Source: Cycas panzhihuaensis
Lineage: Eukaryota > Cycadophyta
NCBI GenBank assembly: GCA_023213395.1
Contig: CM041465.1
Coordinates: forward strand, 85,195,741-85,259,740
Reading direction: 5' to 3'
Length of the DNA: 64,000 nt
Positions 31,747 through 43,898 of this stretch are shown piece after piece (position 1 is the stretch's first letter; each line of letters begins with the position of its first letter). The translations under genes were made by a program, and so were the position numbers. The notes below the pieces were generated by a model. The model was not told the DNA's origin. It saw only the letters and a program-made list of their open reading frames with translations, and made no database searches.

Positions 31747-32376
31747 TGTTGGATATTGTGACAACAATAGCTTGAGGCTAAAATTTTGGCATGTTAGTGG
31801 TGTGGTTTCCCCCCCTAATCTTTCTCGGGGGTTCCAAGGCGAGCCCCTGCTGGCGTCTTTGGGAGGAAACGCCCCTCGCTAAGAGGGGGTTCGAGGGCGA
31901 TATCCCACAACTCAAAAAATTAGCCCTGTAAACCATATTAAATTGTAAAGAGAATCAGGATCGTTTGATACAAATACCCTAGATTCTACGGTTGAGATTT
32001 ATGCCTTAGATGACCCTCTCATGTAGCCCGATTTATGGCTTTTCTTATTATGTTGTACGTAATGTAATATATTATGATGAGGGCGATGGCTGGTTGTTGT
32101 TCCTGAGAGCACTCTACTACTGAGATATACTTTTTAGCCATTCTACAGCAATAAAGCTCAATACCTTTCCTGTGTGGATGTTTCCCTAGCACATTGATAG
32201 GGTTTTACCACTTTATATCGGGTGTATATGTGATGTTTGGCTTTTATATTTATGTAATTATATTATCTCTGATTTTATAACTTGCATGTTAAATTTTAGT
32301 TTCAATTCCTGTAACTAGTTGCAAAATAGTTCAGATCTTGTGGCAGTTTAAGGTTTGGGACCTTGTATTATCAACA
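31747..32376 (+). repeat. copia-1 5' LTR
   Basis: Starts TGTTGGATATTGTGAC and ends TTATCAACA. It contains aataaag near 32149. It pairs with 36400-37051. Confidence 0.93.
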
Positions 32377-32378
32377 AG

Positions 32379-32391
32379 TGGTATCAGAGCC
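32379..32391 (+). other. copia-1 primer-binding site
   Basis: tggtatcagagcc, an exact match to the 3' end of initiator-Met tRNA, two bases after the LTR. Confidence 0.93.
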
Positions 32392-32445
32392 ACTTTTTTT
32401 TGCAGTGAGTTTGTGAAGGTTTTGGTATCATCTTTTCTACACCAA

Positions 32446-33216
32446 ATGGCAAAACTAGCAAGTGCAAAGTTTGAGGTGGAGAAATTTAATAGCAAGAACA
32501 ACTTCGAGTTATGGAAGATAAAAGAATATAATATTCTTGTACAATAGGATTTGTACAAAGCCCTTATAGGCAAATTGAAGAAATACACAGGGATGGACGA
32601 TGATGAATGGGATGATTTAGACAAAAAGGCACTTAGCATAATACGATTATGCTTGGCAGATGAAGTTTTGTTTAACATCATAGGGGAGCAGACAACAATA
32701 GGAGTATGGACCCAGTTGGAAGGCCTGTATATGACCAAATCAGTAACGAATCAAATCTACCTGAAGAGGCAATTGTACTTGTTACATATTATTGATCATT
32801 TAAATATTTTTAATACTCTTATTTGTTAGTTGACTATTATTGATGTTAAAATTGAGGATGAGGACAAGGCTGTTACCTTGTTATGCTCATTACCTAAATC
32901 CTAGGATAATATTGTCACATCAATTAGTTTTATCACTATAGATGAATTGGAATATGATTTTGTTATGAGTGATTTACTAATGAAAGAAGTACAGAGGAAG
33001 TCTACTCTTGAAACCTCTATACTAAAAGCTATAACGGCAAGGGGTAGAACGATTAAGAGAGGACAAAACTCCAAGGATACATCGAGCTCTAAGTCAAAGA
33101 GCAAAAAGAGTAAGCTCAGATGTTGGCACTGTAATAAGACAGGTCACCTCAAGAAGGATTGCTTCAAAAGGAAGGAGTTCCAGAAAAAGGAAGATCTTGC
33201 CAAGGAGGTGAATTAG
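32446..33216 (+). pseudogene. copia-1 gag
   Basis: Gag packages the element RNA. The start is the ATG at 32446 (MAKLASAKFEVEKFNSKNNF), matching the usual copia opening in which ELWK follows. A UBN2-type gag region covers about 32560-32950. A classical CCHC zinc knuckle, CWHCNKTGHLKKDC (C-x2-C-x4-H-x4-C), lies at about 33120-33161 and is intact. TAG stops at 32548, 32828 and 32902 and in VN-stop-VESN fall where glutamine or tryptophan is expected. The frame then runs into protease without a clear break. Confidence 0.88.
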
Positions 33217-36200
33217 GTGGAGTCAAATTAAGGTATGGATGATGATGTCTTAGTTACTTGTAATGTTTCTCATTATCACCATGACTGGTTATTAGATTTA
33301 GGTGCTTTGCACCACATGTGTCCACACAAGAGTTAGTTCTCATCATACCAACCTCTTGATATGGTGATGTGTTTATGGGAAATGAAGTTTCTTGTAAGAT
33401 AGTGGTCACTGGTAGCATCAGAATTAAGATGTTCGATGGGATAGTGAGAACATTAACTGAGGTTAGACATGTACCTGATCTGAAAAGGAATTTGATTTCC
33501 TTGGATGAACTAGATTCGAGTGGTTTTAACCATGCAGGTCATGAAGGAGTCCTAAAGGTATCAAAGGGCACTTTGGTTATTATAAAAGCCTTAAAGAAAG
33601 GAAACCTTTACATATTAGTGGGAAGTATAGATGTTAGCCATGCAGTTATAGCATCAAAGACTGCAGAAGATCCAGCTCAGTTATGGCATCAGAGACTTGG
33701 GCATATGAGTGAGAGAGGACTTAAGGTGCTGATAAACCATAAGTTGCTTCCTAACTTGCAGCTTTCAGATTTGGCTTTCTATAAACATTATATTTTTAGA
33801 AAGTAGTATAGACTCAGGTTTAAAGTAGGGAGTCACACTAGTAAAGGTATTTTGGATTACATACATTCAGATGTGTGGGGACTAGCCCCTAAAATATCTT
33901 ATGGAGGATCATTGTACTTTATCACATTTATAGATGATTACTCCAGGAAGGTATGGGTCTATTTTTTTAAAAGGAAATCTGAAGTGTTTAGTGTATTTAA
34001 GCAATTCAAGGCTCTAGTTGAGAACAACACTGGTAAGATAATTAAATGTTTAAGAACTAACAATAGAGGTGAGTTCAACTCTTTGGAATTTGAGAACTAT
34101 TGTAGAGAAGTTGGGATCGAAAGACACAAGACCACAAGCTATACTCCGTAGCAAAATGGCATTGTTGAGTGCATGAATATGACACTCTTGGAAAGAGCAA
34201 GAAGCATGCTAAGTAATGTAGGAGTAGAGCAAGGCTTGTGGGCAGAAGCTGTTCAAACAACTTGTTATCTAGTAAATAGGTCACCATCACTTACAATAGA
34301 TTGCAAGATTCCTAAAGAGGTATGGACTGGAAATCCATATGATTATTCAAATTTAAAAGTTTTTGGTTGTGATGCTTATTGCTGGACTGACAAAAGTAAA
34401 CGTTCAAAGTTAGGCCTAAAATCTAAGTGATATATCTTTGTTGGTTATGGCGATAAAGATAGTGTGAAGGGGTACAGGTTGTGGGATCCTACTATCCACA
34501 AAATCACCATTAACAGAGATGTTGTAGTTGATGAATCTCCCCTTGTAAACTTAGACAGTAGAGAAGTTGAAATGAAATAGGAGTAGCAAGATAAACATCA
34601 ACAAGTCAAGTTTGAAATGTAACCATATGTGGAATTAGAAGAGTAGGAAGATCTTTCTGAAGATGATTCTTAAGTAGATTCATAGGAGTATGTGGACACT
34701 CCTCTACCAACAGTTAGAAGATCTACATGAGTTAGTCATCCACCTGACAGGTATAACCCTTCTATTTTTATTGCTTTGGTTTCTAATGATGGTGACCCCA
34801 TGTGTTATAAGTAAGTAATAGATGATATCCATGGTGAGAAGTGGAAAAGGGCTATACAGGAAGAGATAGATGCTTTGAAGAAAAATAATTCATAGGACTT
34901 AGTAGAACTTCCACATGGCTAAAGACTGTTGGTTGTAGGTGGGTTTTCAAAAAGAAAATAGATGTTGATAGAAAGGTTGATAAATATAGGGCAAGATTGG
35001 TGGCTAAAGGTTTTACACAGAAAGCAAGTATTGACTTTCATGAGATCTTTTCACCAGTTGTCAAACTTGTTTCAATTCAAGTGTTGTTAGCATTGGTAGA
35101 TTCTCTCGATTTGGAGTTGGAGCAGTTAGATACAAAAATAACTTTTCTACATGGAGATTTAGATGAGGAGATCTATATGGATCAACTAGAAGGGTTTATA
35201 TAAGATGGCAGGAAAAGACTTATTTGTAGGCTCACAAAATCATCGTATGGCCTGAAGCAATCACCTAAGTAGTGGTACAAGTAGTTTGATGCCTTCATAG
35301 AGAGCCAAAATTTCAAAAGAAATAAGTATGATCATTATGTTTACTTTAAATTTATGGACAATGGATTATTCATTATCTTGGTATTATATGTTGATGACAT
35401 GCTAGTTGCAACCAAGAGCATGGAAGAAATCAATAAGCTAAAGGCTTAATTGGCTAAGACTTTTGATATGAAGGATTTAGGATTTGCAAAATAAATCTTA
35501 GGCATGGAGATACACAGAGACAGGAAAAGTGGTAAGCTATTGTTATCATAACAAAAATATGTGGAAAAGGTGCTAACCAGGTTTGGTATGGCAAATGTGA
35601 AACTGGTGAGTATCCCATTAGCTTCCCACTTTAAGATTTCTTCAAATATGAATCCTAGTAGTGAAGAAGAAAGGTTTATATGTCTCGTGTGCCTTATCCT
35701 AGTGCAATAGGAAGTTTGATGTATTCCATGGTATATACAAGACCTGATATTTCACATGTAGTCAGTGTAGTTAGTAGGTTTATAGAAAATCCAGGAAAGG
35801 AACATTCAACTGCAGTGAAATAGGTGCTTCGATATTTGAGAGGCACAAGTGACTACTGCATCACCTTTGGAGGTATAAGTAATTAGGTTTATGGATATGT
35901 TGATTCAGACTTTATAAGAGATTTAGACAAAAGAAGGTCTACTTCAGGTTATGTTTTCACTCTTGCAAATGGTCCAGTTAGTTGGATGTCCAAATTGCAG
36001 AGCACAATTACACTGACAACTATGGAAGCTGAATATGTTACTACAGTACATGCTTGTAAAGAAGTAATCTGGTTATAGGGTCTATTGGTTGAGCTTGGAA
36101 GGAGATAGGAAAATGTAAAGGTATTTTGTGACAGTCAAAGTACCATTTACTTAGCCAAGAATCTAGCTTATCACAGTAGAACAAAGTATATTACTCTTAA

Positions 36201-36351
36201 GTACCATTTTGTTAGACAAGTTGTGTAAGCAGGTGGAGTGGCACTTGAGAAGATTCACACAAATCAGAATTATGCTGATATGTTCACAAAACTAGTATCA
36301 TTAAAGAAGTTCAAATGGTATTTGACTTCTCTTGGCTTGCAGAAAAGATGA
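33217..36351 (+). pseudogene. copia-1 pol: protease, integrase, RT, RNase H
   Basis: In order: protease (WLLDLGALHHM near 33290, with D-L-G for the usual D-[ST]-G), GAG-pre-integrase (LWHQRLGHMSERGLKVL, 33680-33735), integrase core (DYIHSDVWGLAP, first D; CLRTNNRGEFNSLEF, where N replaces the second D; QNGIVE, with E), RT (YRARLVAKGFTQKASIDFHE; LYVDDMLVATKS, intact YVDD near 35390), and RNase H (TMEAEYVTTVHACKEVIWL; FCDSQSTIYLAKN; TKYITLKYHFVR). It ends ..LGLQKR then TGA at 36349-36351. Stops are mostly TAG, for example TP-stop-QNG at 34150. The overall frame is well kept, so this was a normal single-ORF Ty1/copia polyprotein. Confidence 0.92.
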
Positions 36352-36399
36352 TGAAGGGTCTAGGAAAGGTACCGGGTAAATTGTTGTCAAGGTGGAGAT

Positions 36400-37051
36400 T
36401 GTTGGATATTATGACAACAATAATTTGAGGCTAAAATTTTGGCATGTTGGTAGTGCGATTTCCCTCCCTAATCTTTGTTGGGGGGTTCTAAGAAGGGCAG
36501 GAGCCCCACTTGGTTGGGGGGTATGAGGGGAGGGGGGGGTGGAATGCGCCCTACTAAGAGGGGGTTCGGTGGTGATAGCCCCCGACTTGAAAAATTAGCC
36601 CTATAAACCATATTAAATTATAAAGAGAATCAGGCTCATTCGATACAAATACCCTAGATTCTACGGTTGAGATTTATGCGTTGGATGACCCTCTCATGTA
36701 GCCCGATTTAGGGCTTTTCTTATTATGTTGTATGTAATGTAATGTACTGTGATGAGGGCAGTGGATGGTTGTTGTTCCTGAGAGCACTCTGCTAATAAGA
36801 TGTACTTTTTCTCCGTTCTACAGTAATAAAGCTTGATACCTTTCCTGTGTGGATGTTTCCCTAGCACACTACTAGGGTTTTACCATGTTATATTGGGTGC
36901 ATATGTGATGTTTGGCTTTCATATTCATGTTATTGTATTATCTCTAATTTTAGAACTTGCATGTTAAATTTTAATTTCGATTCATGTAACTAGTTGCAAA
37001 ATAGTTTAGATCTTGTGGTAGTTTATGGTTTGGGACCTTGTATTATCAACA
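36400..37051 (+). repeat. copia-1 3' LTR
   Basis: Starts TGTTGGATATTATGAC right after the purine-rich aaggtggagat and ends TTATCAACA. A short extra segment near 36490-36530 is absent or altered in the 5' LTR. Confidence 0.93.
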
Positions 37052-37056
37052 CTCAG
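37052..37056. repeat. Target-site duplication of copia-1, right copy
   Basis: ctcag, identical to 31742-31746. Confidence 0.93.
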
Positions 37057-38130
37057 CTTCGACGCCTACGGGAGGCAACAAAGGGAGAGACTCAAGGATT
37101 AGCTGATCAATGGGAGTGATGACATGAGACACAAGAGAAGAACTAGTTTCTCCAATGAGGGGGGTTCCAGAACTAGATCTAAAATGAAGGTGGTGCCCCC
37201 TACTCGTGCCTAGAAGAGAGATAGGATGAGGGAGGTCCCCATCCTCGTCATCAGACTCATCGTCACTAAGTATGATGAGATACCCATAACTTCTAACACC
37301 AATAGGAGTGAAACATGTGAAGTTGAAAGAAGAGAGTAAAGGGTCTTCTTCCAAAAGCGATGAATCGGCGATGTCAATAAAATAAGCTGAGGCATGGGTA
37401 GAAAGGCCTTTGTCACCTTTCGCTTGGCCATGAACTAATTAACTAGTTTAACAAGGTTGTTTTGTGGGAGGGGGCTCCTGGGAGACAACCTTCATTTGCT
37501 CATCATGGACGAATTTAAGTTGTCCCCAATGGGACAAGCACATGACTCCCATTTGGTCAAGCCATGGACATCTTAAAAGAAGGTTGTAGTTGACATCGAC
37601 ATTGAGAACTATAATATCGATGAGGACAGTCTTGTCCTTAAGAGTAAGAGGGATAGACACCGATCCCAAGGGTGTCTTTTTGCTACTTTCATAGCCTTGA
37701 CATTACCATGGAACTAGTTCCAAGGCTAATATGCTGAGCTCTTACATAATGCACAAGGGCACGACATTAATAGAAGAACCATTATCGATAATGGTTCTTC
37801 ATAAAGTACAATCAGGAGTATTGATGGTAATAGTGAAAGGGAAATGCCATTGGCACTCCCTTTTGCTAGCATGGGGAAGATCCTTAGGATCGAAGGAAAT
37901 GACAGACTCACAACTTTGAGTGATACCCAAAGCGTGCATAGACACGTCTCCCAACCCTAAGGCTTCTAAGAGAAGCATGTGTTACTTGGGGAAACTCCTC
38001 AAGATGTCCATAATGGACATCCCAACGGCCATGGTATGAATCTCATCAATGACAAAAAAGAGCTTCCCCTTCACGGTGGGCTAGGGAAGGGCTCTTCAGA
38101 AGTTGTAGCGACTGGGGCACACAAGAATAG
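37057..38130 (-). pseudogene. Tat-2 protease and protease-RT spacer
   Basis: On the minus strand, homologous to Tat-1 7980-9090. The protease C-terminal half reads VDVNYNLLLRCPWLDQMGV at about 37600-37540 (CPW where Tat-1 has RPW) followed by LKFVHDEQMKVV. The spacer includes FTPIGVRSYGYLIILSDDES near 37310-37250, the same motif as in Tat-1 and Tat-3. The catalytic region lies near 37800-37730 and is broken by stops. The spacer is cut by copia-1. Confidence 0.8.
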
Positions 38131-40557
38131 TCTTGAGAAGTGCTAGGGTTTCTAGAAGAGAAGTTTTTGGAAGAGGATCAGGATGAGATATGAATAAAGA
38201 GGCACCATTCACCTCTTTGGCAGCTTGAGACTGGGTTAAGGCATATAATGGGGTGGTCTCAAGCAATTGAATGACTTTCTTTCTCTTATTCTAGGATCAT
38301 GAAGATGAAGGGGTATGTCAGTTAGGGGAACCCAAGGAAGAAGATGAATTCCTTGCACCCATTCCTTTGGCTTGTGAAGGGCAAGAGTTTGGAGATCTTC
38401 CTCAGTTTCGGTTGTTCTTTTGTTGAGAGTTACGATCTTGCTCCCCATGTTTGGGGAAGGGATCTCTATGGACTAGTTGGTCAAGGTTAGGCCTCGAGGC
38501 CCATTTGGGAGAGGAGTCGCATTATGGGGCATCCTTCAGATGCTAGACCTAGCTACATGAATAATTATGGAAGCATTCTCTATGGATGGAGCACCACTTC
38601 TTCTTAAGGGAGGAATCTAGTTTCCTTGCTTAAGAAGACTAAGCGTTACCACCCTTAGGAGGAGTAGCTTGGGAAGCCTAGTGAACTGGCTTGTTAGATG
38701 TAGGGGATGAAGGGGCTTGAAGCTTAAGCTCCTTCATAGTACGTTCAAATGAATGTATAGTTGAAGTGAGGGGATCTAGGGTCTTCTCAGTAGAATGGGA
38801 AGAAGACCTAGTGGGTTGCAGGGTTTTGGTTTCTTTTGGTAATGGAGGTGCCTCATGTCACTGTGAGGACATTAGAGGCTTCTTGAGTCCAACTTAGATC
38901 TCAATGGCCTCGAGTGCCAAGCACTTTACTATGGCAGAGTCACATGTAGTTGCTCCCATCTTGAGGACTTCTACGTGGACTCCTGGGTGAAGGGCATTGA
39001 TAAAAAGGGCCCTCTTCAACTCCTCAAGAAAAATAGCCTTAGTGGAATGAAGAAGGCCATGAAAACATCGTACAAAGTCATGATTCATTTCATCGTGACC
39101 TTGTTTAAGCGATAAAAGGGATTTCATTCAAATCTTAAATGGATGATCCATGTCAAAGTAGTTGATGATCTCATCCACTAGCTGCTGGAATGAGAAGATA
39201 GAATACGCAAATAGGTGATAAAACCATTTGAGGGCATCACCTTGAAGAGACCATAGAAATAGTTTCATGAGGATATGATCATAAGCCCAGTAGTAAATGC
39301 ATGCCATAGAGAAGCTACGAACATGCTCCACTGGGTCTTGCGATGAAGTTCCATCAAATTTGGGGACTTTAGGGGGGTGAGGCGGTAAGTTAGTCCTTAG
39401 AACCTCAACGAATAATGGGGTTGACCAATAGTCCATAAAGGGGCGTACCCTTGACTAGACCATAGGGTTAACAGAAGTTAGAAATGATGGGGGGTAGGTT
39501 TTCCCAAATCCTCCTTGAAGGGTTTGGTTCGAAAGGGGATGTTGTCCTCCTACCACTTAGTGAGGAGGTACAAATCCCACATTTGAAGAAACCTGCATGG
39601 GAGCGGATAGGTATGACGTACCCATCCCTCTTAGAGAGAGCGCTCATTTTTTAAAAGGAGCTTGAGGGAATGTGCATTAGGAAGGCATTGGCCCTCCTTG
39701 CGAAGGCATGATGTAAGATGCCATATAAGATGACGAAAATGAGGGGTGAGGGACTAGATTCTGCCCATATGGGCCGTCCATGGGCGGTGCGACCCCATAA
39801 GGATGCAGATGGTCTATCCCATAAGCAGGTATAGAGTACCCCTTACCATACCCCCATGGTTTAGTAGTGTAACCGGGAGGTAGGTAGAGAGGAGGATCCC
39901 TAGGTTGGTATTGGGATTATATGGGGATGGGCCCCATATGACTAGAAGTAGGGGAATATGTGGGTCCCTTAGGTCTAGTAGGCAGATAAATAATAGTGGA
40001 AGGAGGACTAGTGGTTTAACTAGCTGGGGGCATGCTCAACCCGAGTTGGGAAGATGACATACCCTGAGTGGTCCCTAAGGAACATACATCATGGGGAGAA
40101 GTGGAGGAACTAGGAGGTAGGCTCATTGTGGGTGAAGCAGTTAAACGAGATGAGTGAGGTGAAGGAGATGTAGAAGAAGGGGGCACAACGCTTTGTAAGA
40201 TATTCTCAAACCAATTTGGGTGTGTTGGAGACATGCATCTTGGAAACATTGGCTCAAGGCTTCTACTACATCAGTGGAAGGGGTATCTGCCTAATCATAA
40301 GAGGTGGAAGGAGCCTCATACGAAGCAGATCCCATAGGACAGTCCTCATGAGAATCATCATGGGGGTGATGAAATTCTAAAGGAGATGAAAGTTCTACTC
40401 TGTGAGTAGAGGAATGGTGAGACTAGGGGTGTGGTTGGTCATCCGAATAATAAATAGGGTCTTCAATTCCTTAGGCAGACCCTTGGAAGGAAGTAGGTGG
40501 CTCTAAGGAATCAGACACATAAGCGTGATATGCCCAATCTGAAAGGGTTCCTTCCAT
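38131..40557 (-). pseudogene. Tat-2 gag
   Basis: Starts at the ATG of MEGTLSDWAYHAY (40557 on the minus strand), equivalent to MEGYPSDW in Tat-1. The gag domain is readable without shift at 39436-39128 (PKVPKFDGTSSQDPVEH, YYWAYDHILMKLF, GDALKWFYHL) and 39127-38894 (LLSLKQGHDEMNHDFVRCFH, VHVEVLKMGATT). The zinc-knuckle-like CSIHRECFH near 38590 keeps the C-x2-H-x4-H pattern. At 38240 ALTQSQAA has an intact CAG where Tat-1 has TAG. The segment at 39763-39802 carries the gag inverted repeat in weakened form. Confidence 0.85.
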
Positions 40558-40788
40558 GATAGAATTAAGATCTGATGTGGAAAGGGAATGATATGAAGGC
40601 TCTTCTAACAATGGGGATAGGCCTCATAAGTGATGTGAGAATCGTCACATGCAAGTCATGCCTATGTGTTAGATGAAAAAAGAAATAAGGTGATGCACAC
40701 ATTGGGGCTACCTAATAAAATTCAAAGAGGGCTATTAGAAGGAACTAGCACCAACAGGAAGGGATAAAGAATGATTCCCTTACTAGTG

Positions 40789-40808
40789 GGTCCTTAGTAT
40801 AGTCACAA
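40789..40808 (-). other. Tat-2 primer-binding site, mutated
   Basis: The minus strand reads ttgtgactatactaaggacc, which aligns with the Tat-1 primer site with G-to-A and C-to-T changes. It starts two bases after the LTR end. Confidence 0.75.
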
Positions 40809-43173
40809 GTGGAATGACATCTATGGAATGGTGCCTACACTTGGCTAGGATTGAATCGCTCAACAGAAGGATATGGGGGCTAAGGTCAATCTAATAAGTG
40901 ATAGGGATCACCCACACAGGGCGTATGTGCATTGGAATGCAAGTTCAGGACCCATGAATGATGCACGGTTACCTTCTAGGTAACCCGATTTTGATTTGAA
41001 AGGGAGGATATGTGAGGGATATCCTAAGTAACCCCAAAAGAAGAGGGTCCTCCCATCCTTAGATGGCTAGAAGAGAAAGGGGATGCCCAACGAGGGAAAG
41101 AATCCTTGTGAGGAGTGATAGGACACGAATGGATGTGCATAGGCAAGTGACACGGGTAAGTTATGCGTAAGAGTAACACGGGGTGGTAGCTTGATGGAAA
41201 GGGTGTTAAGGTTATGTGGATGTGATACAAGGCATAAAACTACCCTAAACCAACTCACCTGAAGTAGACCTAAGGGGTAAAAGGGTGATGGTGAGGAGAC
41301 CTCTCGCCAATGCACGCATGAAGGGGTCTAACCTTCGATAAGTGCAGACAGAATAATGTAGGACTAGTAGTGTGCGTGGGTGCATGACCAAGGGAGTGTA
41401 TGAAAAGGATAGCAAATGCACTCTCTTTTGCTCTCAAAGAGAAAGAACACAAACAAATCCTCACTCTCTTTTTCCTTTAAATGGGGGAGAAAGAAGAGGA
41501 CACACCCAAGAGGCATAAGCATGCACACTAAAAAGATGCAAAACTAAAGGGGCAATTTTGTATTTAAATGGAAGAAAGGGAAAATATAATTCCTATCACA
41601 TGCTCTTTCCTATAAAAGTGGAGTGCAGCATATATATGCAAGATGCACAGGTGTGAATTAGTTGTTTATCTCTTTCCTTTTATGTGTATGCTATGCGGGA
41701 TGACAGATCCAACAACAATAAAAAGGAAAGAGCTATGGGAGAAAGGAAGGTACGTACCTAGATAGTGATGCGGATGAAGGAGATAGATCGCCTTGCACCA
41801 CACTCATTCCCTCGTCCTTATCCAATGTGAGGATGCCATTGAGAAGTAGTATTAAGGGGCTTTCTTATCTCCCCTAGGTAGAAAAAAATAAAAAGTAAGA
41901 AATGACCAAAAGGGAAAGAAATGATCGTGTGAGAAAGGGGAGTGACCAAGGGAAAAGGAAACGGGGACATACCCAGATCAAAGTGCTTCCTCCTCCTTGC
42001 AAATGTTGCTACGAGACCTATAATCACAAAGGTTTTCTTCCCTCTTTTTCAAGGGGCTACTAGGATGCCAAGTAGATATATATATGTAGATATAAAGTGT
42101 TGAAAAGTCACAAGCAAAGTACTCCTAATCAACATAAACATCTAGCTAAAAAAAATTGCCTCCCAATCTAATGAACACAAGCCACGACAAGCAAAGGATG
42201 TGAGCACTTAGCTTCGGAATGGCTGACCCTCTACATAAACACCTCAGCGCTGCCTTTAGATACAGAAATAGTAGGTTGGGACAACCTATGTAACAACCAA
42301 CAATGAGGGGGATAAGTAGTACAAAAGTTATAAGTATTACCAACATTGCCAAAGTTGCGATATGCAACGTTTTTAACTTCCAGATGAGTCATCGCCCATA
42401 GTAGGTATATGAAATAACTAAGGGTTGAATGTCCTTCTCATATTAGGCTCTAAAGGTTGGAAACAGTGTAGTAAGGGGCTGCATGCACTGGCTCCAGCAA
42501 TGGCCCCCTTTCTAGACTTACCTGGTGGCCCGAGAAAGGCACAAGAAGGAGAGTAAAGGAGGAGAAGGGGGGTTGCCCCTTAGGAAGTAGGCTTTGTAGT
42601 ATATGGAACCTATCTAAGTTCCCTTCACTCACACCTTGTGAAGCTCACATTGTATCCCTCTTGGAGAGACTAGGAGGTAGTAGAAAGGAAGTGAAAATAA
42701 CAAAGAAACAATGTAGGGAAATGCCTCCTGCATCAACTAAGAAAGACTAGAAATGAAAATATATGAAGACAACTTTGGCTCTCAATGGGATTTAAAGGAA
42801 ATAAATGAAAGAAACTATGAAGTGCTACCTATTGGGCTAGATTTTCAGCAGGCCTTCCTAAGAGAAATGGGAGGAGAAGGCAGATCTGTGACACCTACAG
42901 GTGAATCCCTGCAAGATTGAAGAAGAACCTTGCTAAACGCCCGTGGGTGCAGATCTTGGAGAGTGTTCTTGCCTTGTGAGACTTTCCAATGAGATTAACA
43001 CTACAGACTTGAGATGAGGAAGGGTAGATTCCACATAGGAGTGTAGGAGGTGTCAACTATTCCAAGGTGTTTCCTGCAGAAGAATGCTTGTGGAGGTAGT
43101 AGAATAGAAGGGAGAGTCAAGAAAGTTGTTCAAGAGTTATGTTCTAGACCGAGAAATGAAAGAGTTTTTGGGC

Positions 43174-43228
43174 TTTATACTCAACCCTAGCCCTGATCGA
43201 GCGATTAGGGTTAGGCTAGAGCACGTGG
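43174..43228 (-). promoter_or_regulatory. Tat-2 LTR promoter: G-box, inverted telo-like boxes, TATA
   Basis: On the minus strand, in order: CACGTG (43228-43223), cctaaccctaatcg (43215-43202), an opposed cgatcagggctagggtt block, and TATAAA (43179-43174). The same order appears in the 3' LTR of Tat-2 and, with TATATA, in both LTRs of Tat-3. Confidence 0.65.
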
Positions 43229-43287
43229 CAATTTCACAGAAAATATGAAAATTACCACTACAGATTATAAAAAATAGAGGTAGATAG

Positions 43288-43355
43288 CTGCACTGCGGTA
43301 AAGTCTATGGTACCATGGTAAACTTCGTGGTACTGTGAAAATTATAGCAGTGCAG
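43288..43355. repeat. LTR stem-loop with GGTACC
   Basis: Outer arms ctgcactgc (43288-43296) and gcagtgcag (43347-43355) are perfect reverse complements. Inside is a near palindrome around GGTACC at 43309-43314 and the repeat cgtggtac. It is related to the palindromes ahead of the PMD gene. Confidence 0.75.
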
Positions 43356-43898
43356 GGCCAGAATGTGGCATGCAAGAAAATAAGGGCCCTGTGAGCCTTA
43401 AAAGGAGGTGCCCAAGACCTAGGAGGGGTTGGTCCTCCCGTCCCAATGGCTAGGGACTATTAGAGTAAGGGGATTACTAGATTAGGCAGGGCACTGAGAG
43501 GTAGGATTCCCAGGAAGCCAATAGACAGACAAAGGATGCCAATTATTCCTAGCAGGATACTAATAGGTAAGATGTGGTGACGTAGGTATGAACAAGGTCA
43601 CAGGAGATAGCCAATACTCAAGACAGCATGGAGGTACGTAAAAGGGGTCGTGGGGGTGCCATAGGGATGCATGTCTCATGGAGAAACATGTCCCATGGGT
43701 CGTCATAGGCTAGGGACATGCAGCATGACCAAGTAACAAAATGCATAATGATTGTACAAGTGAGCTAGTCAGTCATGTAGTGAATTGAACAGTGCTTCAA
43801 TCTATCTTTTCAAAATGACTAATGTGAGAGGTAGAAGTGTACCTGCACTTACCTGAGCTAACCTATTCATACCTATTCCCAGTAGCTGAGAAATAGGC

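Larger units (their letters stand above)
31747..37051 (+). mobile_element. copia-1: complete Ty1/copia retrotransposon nested in Tat-2
   Basis: A 5.3-kb element with two LTRs of 630 and 652 bp, a perfect ctcag duplication, an exact initiator-Met primer site and a gag-protease-integrase-RT-RNase H order typical of Ty1/copia. It interrupts the protease-RT spacer of Tat-2 and is in the opposite orientation to its host. Joining the flanks restores collinearity with Tat-1 near 9087-9120. The LTRs differ by several percent and carry indels, so the insertion is old. Its coding region has many TAG stops. Confidence 0.95.
23222..43898 (-). mobile_element. Tat-2: Tat-like Ty3/gypsy on the minus strand, with a nested copia
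   Basis: Read right to left: 5' LTR (43898-40810), primer site, gag, protease, spacer, [copia-1], RT, RNase H, integrase, convergent region, PMD gene (on the plus strand, so antisense to the element), palindromes, truncated 3' LTR (25706-23222). The second RNase H, the polypurine tract and the first ~600 bp of the 3' LTR are deleted. The LTRs differ at about one site in nine over a stretch I counted, so it is older than Tat-1. Flanks ggcct (23217-23221) and ggccc (43896-43900) may be a mutated duplication, but the LTR start is damaged there. Confidence 0.88.
40810..43898 (-). repeat. Tat-2 5' LTR
   Basis: On the minus strand it begins near 43898 with a damaged version of the Tat LTR start (tatttctcagctactgggaat; Tat-3 has tatttcccagctactaggaat) and ends ..GTCATTCCA at 40810. 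It is about 3.1 kb. It includes a stem-loop at 43288-43355 and the promoter motifs at 43174-43228. Confidence 0.83.

Noticed and set aside
36500-36540. G-rich stretch in the copia-1 3' LTR as a G-quadruplex regulator
   Set aside because: G runs are present but fall in an indel-prone segment that is different in the 5' LTR, so there is no sign of conservation.
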